Shown: piece after piece, positions 6,680 through 12,672 of the stretch | How the letters are laid out: the number at the start of each line of letters is the position of its first letter | How positions within the stretch are numbered: the first letter of the stretch is position 1 | Virus record (IMG/VR): IMGVR_UViG_3300031952_000040 | Span: 1 to 42,327 of that record | Length of the DNA stretch: 42,327 bases | DNA from: a virus | Strand: one strand, 5' to 3' | Made by a program: the position numbers and the translations under genes | The notes under the pieces: model-generated | Seen by the model: the letters and a program-made list of their open reading frames with translations, nothing else | What the model was told of the DNA's origin: nothing | Databases searched by the model: none

Positions 6680-6853
6680 ATGAAAAACATCAAAGACAAA
6701 CTGGAAAGACTGTTGGACGACTTCCGTGAGTGGAAAAGCATCTACGGAAGTCAAGTTCCAGCAGGATACGCTGAACCAAAAGATCGGGCAAACGAACGCA
6801 AAAAGTTCATTGCCGACATTGCTAAACTGAGAGAACAATACTCAATGTTTTGA
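6680..6853 (+). CDS. Small helical protein with nearly leaderless start (57 aa)
   Basis: The ATG at 6680 lies inside the 3' end of the repeat (CCCTAGTGGGT then ATG), with no room for a normal leader. The protein is charged and helical (KDKLERLLDDFREWKSIYG, then RANERKKFIADIAKLREQ), a likely short coiled coil. No family recognised. Confidence 0.6.
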   Translation: MKNIKDKLERLLDDFREWKSIYGSQVPAGYAEPKDRANERKKFIADIAKLREQYSMF

Positions 6854-6856
6854 GTT

Positions 6857-6869
6857 ACCTAGTGGGTGT
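6857..6869 (+). repeat. Half repeat lacking the conserved 5' core
   Basis: ACCTAGTGGGTGT is present but the usual TCCAGTGTACC before it is replaced by unrelated sequence. It overlaps the region just after the stop at 6853. If the core is the promoter, the gene at 6902 depends on the promoter at 6660. Confidence 0.6.
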
Positions 6870-6901
6870 TACGAACAACCTTCAACCCCTGCGAGAAAAA
6901 A

Positions 6902-7288
6902 ATGTCTGCAACAATTGATATTTCTGAGCTTGGTCATTTCACTGGCAGCGAACGATGGTTCCGTCACTGGACTGGTGCCGTTCACTTCACCGAAGGCGTC
7001 CACTACCTTGTGGAACATGGGGCGGCATGGCTGGTCGATGCAATCGCATCGCACCAAACAGGCAAGCTGCTCAAAGGCGATCTGAGAGAGTTTCAGATTT
7101 GGACTCTTGAAGCCAAGGGGCAGAAGGCCGTCCTGACGTGCAAGGCCGACAGCGACCGCAAGCCTGCGGTAACTCAAAACATTGAGTTTACCGACTTCCC
7201 TGATGGCACTGTGACGCTGTACCTTGAATTGGGAAGCATCGACGGCATCAATGAACATCGTGTTCTCATGCTGACGAGCGAACGCTAG
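6902..7288 (+). CDS. DUF6876-like protein (128 aa)
   Basis: ATG 6902 follows the array leader CCCCTGCGAGA. The order FTGSERWFRHW, TEGVHYLVEHGAAWLVDAIASHQ, FQIWTLEAKGQKAVLTC, IEFTDFPDGTVTLYLELG matches DUF6876, widespread in phages and mobile elements and of unknown function. Length is close to the usual for the family. Stop TAG opens the next repeat. Confidence 0.7.
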   Translation: MSATIDISELGHFTGSERWFRHWTGAVHFTEGVHYLVEHGAAWLVDAIASHQTGKLLKGDLREFQIWTLEAKGQKAVLTCKADSDRKPAVTQNIEFTDFPDGTVTLYLELGSIDGINEHRVLMLTSER

Positions 7289-7341
7289 GTCCAGTGTACC
7301 CTAGTGTGTGTAACAACCACTCAACCCTGCGAGACAACGAA

Positions 7342-7710
7342 ATGACCCTGCGAGCCACTGTCGAGATTAGCAGAAAAACCCGTCAAACAATGATGGGTCC
7401 AATGCCAAGTGTGCATTCGGTTGAATACCGATTGAGCATCAACCCCTTCAGGTTACTGCATCGGCATGACTTGCCTGCGTCCCATGAGCTTGAAGATTGG
7501 GAAACTGAGGACGACGTGTGGTTCCGCAAGGACGGCCAAATCTACAACGTCAATGAGTTTTGCAAGATTGGGATGCCACTCATCCCCGGCCCGCATGGTG
7601 GCGCACAAATGGCTTCAAATGGCTACTTTGCCATCGCTGCCTTTGAAGGCAAGGTTTACGGGGTTTCGATTCAAGAGTCGAAGACCTACGGACACGACGA
7701 ACTGAAATAG
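7342..7710 (+). CDS. Hypothetical protein (122 aa)
   Basis: ATG 7342 lies behind the recurrent leader AACCCTGCGAGACAACGAA, identical to the one before 8410. The sequence has aromatic and acidic segments (DWETEDDVWFRKDGQIYNV) and a Gly-rich loop (IPGPHGGAQM). No motif recognised. The stop TAG lies just before the repeat at 7712. Confidence 0.65.
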   Translation: MTLRATVEISRKTRQTMMGPMPSVHSVEYRLSINPFRLLHRHDLPASHELEDWETEDDVWFRKDGQIYNVNEFCKIGMPLIPGPHGGAQMASNGYFAIAAFEGKVYGVSIQESKTYGHDELK

Positions 7711-7745
7711 CTCCAGTGTACCCTAGTGGGTAAGGAGATCAAACC

Positions 7746-8039
7746 ATGCTGACAACTGCGGAACGAATTGAACAAGCGACAGCTTACGGCGTAGGCACCA
7801 AAGCCTATGTTGACACCTTCGGTGGAATGGTCGCTTGTGTAGTCACGGAAATTCACAAGCCGAACGCCAATGGCATTGTCATTGGCCACGACGAATTGAC
7901 CGTGCGAATTGAAGAAACCCGTGGGGGATATACGAAGGGCGAGATCGTCACACGGTCAGCCGCATACACTCCCCCACTAAAGCATCGTATCCTTCGAGGA
8001 TACCACTACCGAATCAACACGGCGTACAAGTACGTCTAG
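7746..8039 (+). CDS. Hypothetical beta-rich protein (97 aa)
   Basis: ATG 7746 follows TAAGGAGATC directly behind a repeat whose GTGT tail is replaced by the SD. The pattern of strands and turns (DTFGGMVACVVTEI, DELTVRIEETRGGYTKGEIV) suggests a small SH3- or KOW-like barrel; this is inference. Its stop TAG lies inside the conserved core of the next repeat (GTC TAG TGTACCC). Confidence 0.65.
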   Translation: MLTTAERIEQATAYGVGTKAYVDTFGGMVACVVTEIHKPNANGIVIGHDELTVRIEETRGGYTKGEIVTRSAAYTPPLKHRILRGYHYRINTAYKYV

Positions 8040-8049
8040 TGTACCCTAC

Positions 8050-8172
8050 ATGGCAACACGCTATGGCTGCTCAAGTGGTGTTGCAGCATTGCTTGAGCAT
8101 AACAACGAGGGTGTACCCTATCGAGAAACGTGTCGTTGCCAACCATTGGAGATTGCACATGGAAGTTTTTGA
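8050..8172 (+). CDS. Possible near-leaderless small protein (40 aa)
   Basis: ATG 8050 immediately follows the repeat core (TGTACCCTAC then ATG), the same geometry as the genes at 6680 and 9862. The product has three Cys (YGCSSGVAALLEHNNEG, then ETCRCQP). It overlaps the next start (8159) in another frame. Geometry is the main support. Confidence 0.4.
   Translation: MATRYGCSSGVAALLEHNNEGVPYRETCRCQPLEIAHGSF
8107..8121 (+). repeat. Degenerate repeat core within 8050-8172
   Basis: GGGTGTACCCTATCG keeps TGTACCCTA but not the flanks. It lies about 40 nt before the ATG at 8159, where a promoter copy would be expected. Confidence 0.35.
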
Positions 8173-8344
8173 ATTCAGAGTCTTTGGAATCACAACAAAA
8201 ATAGAGACGCCAAATATGCGTGTCGTTTTCTGGATTCTGAAATCCTTGGCTGCATCTGGCGAAGCGATCCAAGTCTTGCGTGAGGGTCATTGGATTGATC
8301 TCGAAATCGCAAAGGTAGAAACAAAAAAGAAAAGAGCGGCTTAA
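8159..8344 (+). CDS. Small basic hypothetical protein (61 aa)
   Basis: ATG 8159 has a GGAG SD at 8148-8151. The product is strand-rich (MEVFEFRVFGITTKI, NMRVVFWILKSLAASGEA) with a Lys-rich tail (KVETKKKRAA). Longer in-frame starts inside or near the repeat (8063) are possible but lack an SD. No family recognised. Confidence 0.55.
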   Translation: MEVFEFRVFGITTKIETPNMRVVFWILKSLAASGEAIQVLREGHWIDLEIAKVETKKKRAA

Positions 8345-8409
8345 AAACAATTTAGGTCCAGTGTACCCTAGTGTGTGTAACAACCACTCAACCCTGCGAG
8401 ACAACGATC

Positions 8410-8775
8410 ATGGCCGACTTGAAAGAACAGATTGCTGAGTTTGTGAAGGCCGCTGACGAAGTGTCTGCCGCTTATTGGGAGCGACAGAAATTCACCTTCG
8501 CCAAGCCGACACAACACCGTGCCGACTTCATCAGCGACAAATGGGTGCGTGTCGTGTCTCTGGACGTGCCGCACGAAGGCCCGCCAGTCGTTTCTTCGGT
8601 CTATGCCTTCATTGCCCTGCAAGACGGCCACACGAAGACGCTGGGAGCGATCAAGGCGGGTGACATTCACAAGCCTGCCGGGTTCAAGGCCCCTGCCAAG
8701 CACGCACGGGGCAACGTCTTCGAGGCTGACTTCCGCAAGGCCATCCAGCCAAACGGCATCGTTTACCTGAAGTAA
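8410..8775 (+). CDS. Conserved phage protein of unknown function (121 aa)
   Basis: ATG 8410 follows the leader AACCCTGCGAGACAACGATC. The C-terminal half (KTLGAIKAGDIHKPAGFKA, then PAKHARGNVFEADF and GIVYLK) is a pattern I associate with a common phage and plasmid family without assigned function. It is basic near the end, so nucleic acid binding is possible. A double hairpin follows the stop. Confidence 0.7.
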   Translation: MADLKEQIAEFVKAADEVSAAYWERQKFTFAKPTQHRADFISDKWVRVVSLDVPHEGPPVVSSVYAFIALQDGHTKTLGAIKAGDIHKPAGFKAPAKHARGNVFEADFRKAIQPNGIVYLK

Positions 8776-8780
8776 TACAA

Positions 8781-8841
8781 CGCAGACTAGGCCAGTCTGC
8801 GGGGGAGCCAACGAGCGGCTATGCCAAGCAGGAAACTCCCC
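8781..8841 (+). ncRNA. Double-hairpin 3' UTR element
   Basis: A perfect 7-bp hairpin GCAGACT/AGTCTGC (8781-8799) is followed by a GGGGAG...CTCCCC stem. No T-run and no ORF. It lies between the stop at 8775 and the repeat at 8854; an mRNA-end structure is likely. Confidence 0.4.
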
Positions 8842-8908
8842 TGAAATCACAGGTCCAGTGTACCCTAGTGGGTGTAACGAACAACCTTCCTCAACACGGA
8901 GATTTGCG

Positions 8909-9139
8909 ATGGGTATCACTCTGGTTCCTTCCTACGGTCGTGACTACAAGAACGGCAAAGAAGTCCAAGCGGCCTGGGACGCTGGCAAGGACTTCACGAT
9001 TCAGTCCTTCGGCCACCCGGACGATGGGCGGCAGATCAACAAGCAGGACGCCGAACGTGAAGGCGGCACCTTCAACATCCGGTACAAGAAACTGACCCAG
9101 ATCAAGGTCATCAAGGTCAAGAAGGTCGCTGCGGCTTAG
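8909..9139 (+). CDS. Small conserved phage protein (76 aa)
   Basis: ATG 8909 follows CACGGAGATTTGCG. Sequence TLVPSYGRDYKNGKEV, then AWDAGKDFTIQSFG and GTFNIRYKKLTQ resembles a family of short phage proteins of unknown function, strand-rich and basic at the C-terminus (KVIKVKKVAAA). Stop TAG opens the repeat at 9141. Confidence 0.65.
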   Translation: MGITLVPSYGRDYKNGKEVQAAWDAGKDFTIQSFGHPDDGRQINKQDAEREGGTFNIRYKKLTQIKVIKVKKVAAA

Positions 9140-9162
9140 GTCCAGTGTACCCTATACAGTGT

Positions 9163-9417
9163 AACGCCTCCCAAACAACGGCCTTGGGCAAGCCAATCAA
9201 TCAGAATAAAGGAACCCCTTCCAATGAATGTCTGAAGTCCGCTAACTCCCCGGCGTAGTCATCCACGTTAGAGCGGGGCGGGACTGCAAAGCGATGGCCG
9301 CACGTCAGCAATGGGCAGCATTGTGCTGGCTGACGTGTGAATGAAGTGCCTCCCAAACATTGGCCTTGGGCAAGCCGAAAGCAAATGCGTGGGGCAGGAC
9401 AACCTGCCCTTTTTTTG
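9163..9417 (+). ncRNA. Structured non-coding RNA candidate 2
   Basis: About 250 nt with no ORF between a repeat (9141) and a strong terminator. A 29-nt direct repeat with two mismatches flanks the body (9166-9194 and 9348-9376). Stems inside: AGTCC/GGACT (9236-9240/9281-9285) with CCCCG/CGGGG (9248-9252/9274-9278); a 9-bp stem 9301-9309/9329-9337 topped by CAGCA/TGCTG. Repeat, structured body and terminator together suggest a dedicated RNA gene of unknown class. Confidence 0.55.
9392..9417 (+). terminator. Intrinsic terminator of ncRNA candidate 2
   Basis: GGGCAGG (9392-9398), loop ACAA, CCTGCCC (9403-9409), then eight T-rich bases. A TCTATTG-type repeat follows at 9434. Confidence 0.9.
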
Positions 9418-9471
9418 TTTTTGTTTGCGTAGGTCTATTGTACCCTAGTGGGTGTAACAAGCGAACAACAT

Positions 9472-9609
9472 GGCGGCGTAGCTCAACTGGCTAGAGCAAC
9501 CATCATTATCGTAGCGATTGATCGGGGGTCCACGGTCAATGCGGCCAACGTGTGTACAGCGTTGGTTTGAGAGGATGGGAAGACGGGGGTTCGATGCCCT
9601 CCGCTGTCT
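9472..9609 (+). tRNA. tRNA-like gene with about 70 nt in place of the anticodon loop
   Basis: The ends are convincing: acceptor 9472-9478 pairs with 9602-9608 (two G-U), T8, a D arm with stem GCTC/GAGC and loop AACTGGCTA, and a T arm with stem GGGGG/CCCTC and loop TTCGATG. Between the arms CCATC (9500-9504) pairs with GATGG (9574-9578), but 69 nt lie inside instead of 7. The insert has its own hairpins (ATTGATC/GGTCAAT and CCAACG/CGTTGG). No CCA is encoded. The anticodon cannot be assigned. It could be an intron-bearing tRNA, a tRNA-derived RNA or a decayed tRNA. Confidence 0.5.
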
Positions 9610-9610
9610 G

Positions 9611-9687
9611 CTTACACTGTAGGGCATTTGCCCGAACAACGAGGCGTCAGAACACGCCTACAACCCCGCAAGGGGAGAGTGTGTAAG
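9611..9687 (+). ncRNA. Cloverleaf-like RNA beside the tRNA
   Basis: A 7-bp outer stem (CTTACAC 9611-9617 with GTGTAAG 9681-9687) encloses three hairpins: GGGC-ATTT-GCCC, AGGCGT-CAGAAC-ACGCCT and CCCC-GCAA-GGGG. The four-way layout mimics a tRNA but lacks the TTCGA loop and a normal D loop. It starts two nt after the tRNA-like gene, presumably on the same transcript from the repeat at 9434. Confidence 0.45.
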
Positions 9688-9724
9688 GTAGCCGTAGTGT
9701 ACCCTATGAAGCAGGAGAACAACA

Positions 9725-9856
9725 ATGCGAAAAACTGAAGGGGCAACCAAAGCCCACGCCTCTGTCGGGTATCACAAACACCTTCGACCATTCGGCAAGC
9801 GACTGGCAAACAAAGCCACTCGCAAGAATGGCAAACGTAGCACCAGTGTACCCTAG
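9725..9856 (+). CDS. Small basic protein ending in repeat-encoded residues (43 aa)
   Basis: ATG 9725 follows GCAGGAGAAC behind a variant repeat (CGTAGTGTACCCTATG). The protein is strongly basic (HKHLRPFGKRLANKATRKNGKR), suggesting nucleic acid binding. Its final STSVP and the TAG are encoded by the next repeat itself. Confidence 0.55.
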   Translation: MRKTEGATKAHASVGYHKHLRPFGKRLANKATRKNGKRSTSVP

Positions 9857-9861
9857 TGGGT

Positions 9862-10284
9862 ATGAGACACAGAACACAATTGCAATACTTGGAGGATCGA
9901 GCCGTGTTTGACCATGATATTGGCGAAATACGCAACACGAAGTCGATGGACATGCGGCCCGAAAGCCCTGCGGAATATGTCGAGATGGACAATATCACCA
10001 CTGGCCCCAATGGTATGCAATTGCTGCCAGTGTTCAGCGGTGAAATGTTTCAAAAGTCCGTTGCCTATCCCGTCATCGTGGAAGGATGGGACAAGAAGAG
10101 CGCAGGACGCCACAAACGCCGATGGGAAGCAACATTCACCCAAGCCGAACGGAACAAAATCAGCCGGTATTATGGCCTGTTTTACAAGTGGTATCTGGTC
10201 AGCGGCACGCCCAAACGTGTGTCACTGCAATTGAACACCTTGACCCTCCTGCAAAGGGCAGTGAACTTCTTCGCTGAATGCTAG
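9862..10284 (+). CDS. Hypothetical protein, near-leaderless start (140 aa)
   Basis: ATG 9862 lies at the end of the repeat (CCCTAGTGGGT then ATG), so the mRNA leader would be very short if transcription begins in the repeat. The protein has an acidic N-terminal half and a basic, aromatic C-terminal half (KKSAGRHKRRWEA, ISRYYGLFYKWYLVSG). No family recognised; stop TAG opens the repeat at 10286. Confidence 0.65.
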   Translation: MRHRTQLQYLEDRAVFDHDIGEIRNTKSMDMRPESPAEYVEMDNITTGPNGMQLLPVFSGEMFQKSVAYPVIVEGWDKKSAGRHKRRWEATFTQAERNKISRYYGLFYKWYLVSGTPKRVSLQLNTLTLLQRAVNFFAEC

Positions 10285-10305
10285 GTCCAGTGTACCCTAG
10301 AGGGC

Positions 10306-10599
10306 ATGATGAAAGACGCATACGGAAACGATCAAGTATTTCTGGTCCAGCCAACAACTCTGGACTATGAGATCAGCTATGGTGGCGATGGTGTCAAAAC
10401 ATGCCAAGAGGGACGCTATCGACACTATTTCACCGCCAGTGCTGGCGGCTTGTCGGGCAGCATTAGAATTCAATTGAACCGAGTCAGCGCCGAACGGTTT
10501 GCTGCCTATAACGGCCTGCAATTGATAACCGACGTTGAACGTGAAGAAATTCAAGAAAGGTGGAGCGTCAGAGTGCCGGATTGGTCTAGTGTACCCTAG
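10306..10599 (+). CDS. Hypothetical protein ending in the next repeat (97 aa)
   Basis: ATG 10306 (or adjacent 10309) sits just behind the repeat, again nearly leaderless. The middle (ISYGGDGVKTCQEG, FTASAGGLSGSIRI) looks beta-rich. The last five residues WSSVP and the TAG are read from the repeat at 10585. No family recognised. Confidence 0.6.
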   Translation: MMKDAYGNDQVFLVQPTTLDYEISYGGDGVKTCQEGRYRHYFTASAGGLSGSIRIQLNRVSAERFAAYNGLQLITDVEREEIQERWSVRVPDWSSVP

Positions 10600-10636
10600 A
10601 CGGTGTAACGATCACTCAACCCTGCGGAGAATGACA

Positions 10637-10888
10637 ATGATTCAATTGAAAGTCGTGGCTGTGTCGAGCAACCACAATGCGTTCGGCCTGCGAAACATGA
10701 TCCTCATCGGGGACAATGGCGAAGGCTGGCAAGCTGCGGCCAATGACCTGAACGTGAAGCCGAAGGATACCATCCTGCGGATACCCGAAGGGCAGGATAT
10801 TCCCACGTTCCTGACGCTGCAATCCTTTGAGATTCCGTCACAACTCGAAGACCCGCCTGCTAAACTATTGAAAGAAGTTTGGGGCTAG
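10637..10888 (+). CDS. Hypothetical protein (83 aa)
   Basis: ATG 10637 has SD GGAG with 7-nt spacing; ATG 10631 would overlap the SD. The protein begins MIQLKVVAVSSNHNAFGLR and contains a plausible beta-barrel pattern (NMILIGDNGEGWQA). It follows the array leader motif ACTCAACCCTGCG. No family recognised. Confidence 0.6.
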   Translation: MIQLKVVAVSSNHNAFGLRNMILIGDNGEGWQAAANDLNVKPKDTILRIPEGQDIPTFLTLQSFEIPSQLEDPPAKLLKEVWG

Positions 10889-10946
10889 GTCCAGTGTACC
10901 CTAGAGGGTGTAAGGAACACTTCAGTCCTCTGCGAAAGGCAATGCG

Positions 10947-11282
10947 ATGTTGAGCCACAAAATTGCGATTTACATTCCTTCCACTGTCAACGGCAATCAA
11001 CCCGCCCCGGTTGATATGATCGAACGGTGGGTGCGGGCCAGCAAGATCAAGCTGGCCAACCTGTTTGGTGGGTTTACGACCTACAACGGGCAAGGGGGAT
11101 GGTATTCGCCCGAACACGGCTTGATCGAAGAGAACGTGATTATCGTTCAAGCGTTCACCGATCAAGAGGGGCTGACCAAACTGGACAAAGTGAACGAACT
11201 GGCGAAGGAAATCGCCAGCGACATGGGCCAGGAAATGGTGTCTGTCGAAGTCGATGGAACACTCAACTTCGTGACAGCGTAA
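10947..11282 (+). CDS. Hypothetical protein (111 aa)
   Basis: ATG 10947 follows CGAAAGGCAATGCG. The sequence (KIAIYIPSTVNGNQPA, FGGFTTYNGQGGWYSPEHGLIEENVIIVQAFTD) resembles a family of about 110-residue bacterial and phage proteins predicted to adopt a ferredoxin-like fold, with unknown role. The gene ends its transcription unit. Confidence 0.65.
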   Translation: MLSHKIAIYIPSTVNGNQPAPVDMIERWVRASKIKLANLFGGFTTYNGQGGWYSPEHGLIEENVIIVQAFTDQEGLTKLDKVNELAKEIASDMGQEMVSVEVDGTLNFVTA

Positions 11283-11288
11283 GGCAGG

Positions 11289-11316
11289 GACGGGCAGCAA
11301 TGCCCGTCTTTTTTTT
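11289..11316 (+). terminator. Intrinsic terminator
   Basis: GACGGGC (11289-11295), loop AGCAAT, GCCCGTC (11302-11308), then eight T. A T-rich spacer (GTTTATGTTTAGG) leads straight to a TCTATTG-type repeat at 11330. Confidence 0.92.
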
Positions 11317-11381
11317 GTTTATGTTTAGGTCTATTGTACCCTAGTGGGTGTGAAGGACAAACACCTATGCGAGACAAAGCT

Positions 11382-11540
11382 ATGACCCGAACTGCAATCA
11401 TGAAATTGCCTGCATGGAAACGCCGTAGGTTTCCATATAAGCCTCGTCCGGGGGCTGTAGAGGTTCAACCAGTCAATTGGTTGGATCATTTGCAGGATGT
11501 TCTATCTGGACTAAAGGTCAAAGCCGACAACTACCGATAG
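11382..11540 (+). CDS. Small basic hypothetical protein (52 aa)
   Basis: ATG 11382 is preceded by GCGAGACAAAGCT, the position of the SD-like leader in other cassettes; ATG 11367 is an alternative. Sequence LPAWKRRRFPYKPRPGAVEV is strongly basic and Pro-rich, followed by a helical tail. Stop TAG opens the next repeat. Confidence 0.5.
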   Translation: MTRTAIMKLPAWKRRRFPYKPRPGAVEVQPVNWLDHLQDVLSGLKVKADNYR

Positions 11541-11594
11541 GTCCAGTGTACCCTAGTGGGTGTAAGGAACACTTCACCCCCTGCGAGATAAGCT

Positions 11595-11780
11595 ATGCCG
11601 AAGAAAATGGATCATGCCGCCTACCAACGTGGCCTGCGGTCGAAGTCGCCTGCTGAACTGAACTTCATTGCGAATGACGCCAACGAAGCCTCCACGGTCA
11701 ACCCGCAAGGCGAAAACGCTGGATACTATGCCGACGAAGTGCATTATGCACTCGCCGAACTCAAACGCCGCCAAGGATGA
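11595..11780 (+). CDS. Small hypothetical protein (61 aa)
   Basis: ATG 11595 follows CCCCCTGCGAGATAAGCT. The product (MDHAAYQRGLRSKSPAELNFIANDANEA, then GYYADEVHYALAELKRR) is mostly helical and resembles short phage proteins of unknown function. It is followed after 4 nt by a lipoprotein gene, the only clear two-gene unit without an intervening repeat in this part. Confidence 0.65.
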   Translation: MPKKMDHAAYQRGLRSKSPAELNFIANDANEASTVNPQGENAGYYADEVHYALAELKRRQG

Positions 11781-11784
11781 AAAC

Positions 11785-11973
11785 ATGAAGCTGGCAATCA
11801 TAGCGGTCGCATTCCTCCTGTTCGGAGGATGCGCCGCTCCAAGACAATGGGAAAGCCCCCGTGAGCATTGTGAAGCTCCCCGTGAGCATTACCACCGGGA
11901 ACTAAGCGTCGAAATTCGGGAGAATGGCGATGGCCGTACCCAAGTCGTCGCTACGTTCAAAATCACCAACTAG
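11785..11973 (+). CDS. Small lipoprotein (62 aa)
   Basis: A signal peptide MKLAIIAVAFLLFGGC ends in a lipobox (LFGGC), so the mature protein would be lipid-anchored at Cys16. The short mature part contains an imperfect repeat (SPREHC, APREHY) and a strand-like C-terminus. Phage lipoproteins often block receptors or superinfection, or act in lysis; which applies here is unknown. The SD is weak and translation may be coupled to the gene 4 nt upstream. Confidence 0.7.
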   Translation: MKLAIIAVAFLLFGGCAAPRQWESPREHCEAPREHYHRELSVEIRENGDGRTQVVATFKITN

Positions 11974-11997
11974 GTCCAGTGTACCCTATAAGGTGTG

Positions 11998-12057
11998 GTA
12001 AGTTTGGGCGTGGGGGCCGGGTGAAATATCCCGGCCCCTGCAAGCCCAATCTCACAA
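11998..12057 (+). promoter_or_regulatory. 60-nt two-tier hairpin leader element, copy 1
   Basis: Identical over 60 nt to 13853-13912. TTGGGC/GCCCAA encloses a 9-bp GGGGCCGGG/CCCGGCCCC stem with loop TGAAATAT. It sits between a repeat and the SD of the following gene, so it is a 5' UTR structure, perhaps a protein- or ligand-binding element. Confidence 0.8.
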
Positions 12058-12083
12058 GGACACCAACAAAAAGGAGACAAACC

Positions 12084-12269
12084 ATGTACGCAACGACCGC
12101 ACGAAAGGACAACCAGAAAACAACAATCGTTCTGCCACCTCTTCCACCGTGGGAAGTGGCGAAGGGACACCAACAACACCGTGGCGGGGCAGGCACACAC
12201 GCCGACCGCCGCACGAACCGTCAGCGGACACGAGCAACCCAACAACGGGCTGCTCTGTCAGATGACTGA
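12084..12269 (+). CDS. Small basic conserved phage protein (61 aa)
   Basis: ATG 12084 has a strong AAGGAG SD and lies 26 nt behind the duplicated hairpin element. The C-terminal half (HRGGAGTHADRRTNRQRTR) is Arg-rich and resembles a short protein common in phages and mobile elements, function unknown. RNA or DNA binding is likely from charge. Confidence 0.6.
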   Translation: MYATTARKDNQKTTIVLPPLPPWEVAKGHQQHRGGAGTHADRRTNRQRTRATQQRAALSDD

Positions 12270-12283
12270 AAGGCACCGGCAAG

Positions 12284-12343
12284 GTGCTGGCGGGCGAAAT
12301 CCCCCACGACATCGAAGGTGATGTCGTGGTCATCACCATTTAG
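12284..12343 (+). pseudogene. Probable C-terminal gene remnant (19 codons)
   Basis: An in-frame stretch reading LAGEIPHDIEGDVVVITI ends at a TAG directly before the repeat at 12345. It looks like the end of a real beta-rich protein but lacks an N-terminus; a GTG at 12284 is the only start. It may be the remains of a cassette lost by recombination. Confidence 0.35.
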
Positions 12344-12397
12344 CCCTAGTGTACCCTATAGGGTGTGATGGAACGAAACTTTCAACGGAGAACTGCG

Positions 12398-12631
12398 ATG
12401 GCTAACGGTTGGCACGAAGACTTTGAAGACGAAACCTCCCCGCCCGAACTGCTCGAAGATTGGAGCGAACTCGAAGAAGACTTCGATGACGAGTTCGAGG
12501 ATGACGAGTTTGAGGATGACGACGGCGAACTGGCCCGTGACCTCATCCTCGAACGTCAGGAACTCACAGACTTCGAGGGCGATGCCTTCAATGACCACTA
12601 CGACTACGACGGAGGCGACTACGAAGGCTAA
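12398..12631 (+). CDS. Highly acidic small protein (77 aa)
   Basis: ATG 12398 follows ACGGAGAACTGCG. About half the residues are Asp or Glu (LEDWSELEEDFDDEFEDDEF), giving a large negative charge, as in DNA-mimic or anti-restriction proteins; that role is only an analogy. The end contains AFNDHYDYD, encoded by 28 nt identical to part of the gene at 5097. A terminator follows. Confidence 0.65.
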   Translation: MANGWHEDFEDETSPPELLEDWSELEEDFDDEFEDDEFEDDDGELARDLILERQELTDFEGDAFNDHYDYDGGDYEG

Positions 12632-12638
12632 GGGCAAC

Positions 12639-12672
12639 GAAGGACAGGGAAAGCCTCCCTGTCCTTCTTCTT
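12639..12672 (+). terminator. Intrinsic terminator
   Basis: A perfect 11-bp stem GAAGGACAGGG/CCCTGTCCTTC (12639-12649/12657-12667) is followed by TTCTTTC. A TCTATTG-type repeat begins at 12689. Confidence 0.88.

Noticed and set aside
9163-9417. ncRNA candidate 2 as tmRNA or RNase P RNA
   Set aside because: No tRNA-like T arm with terminal CCA or tag frame was seen for tmRNA, and conserved P RNA core sequences are not visible.
9445-9639. Minus-strand ORF over the tRNA region
   Set aside because: The sequence is explained by tRNA arms on the + strand; no SD or conserved motif.
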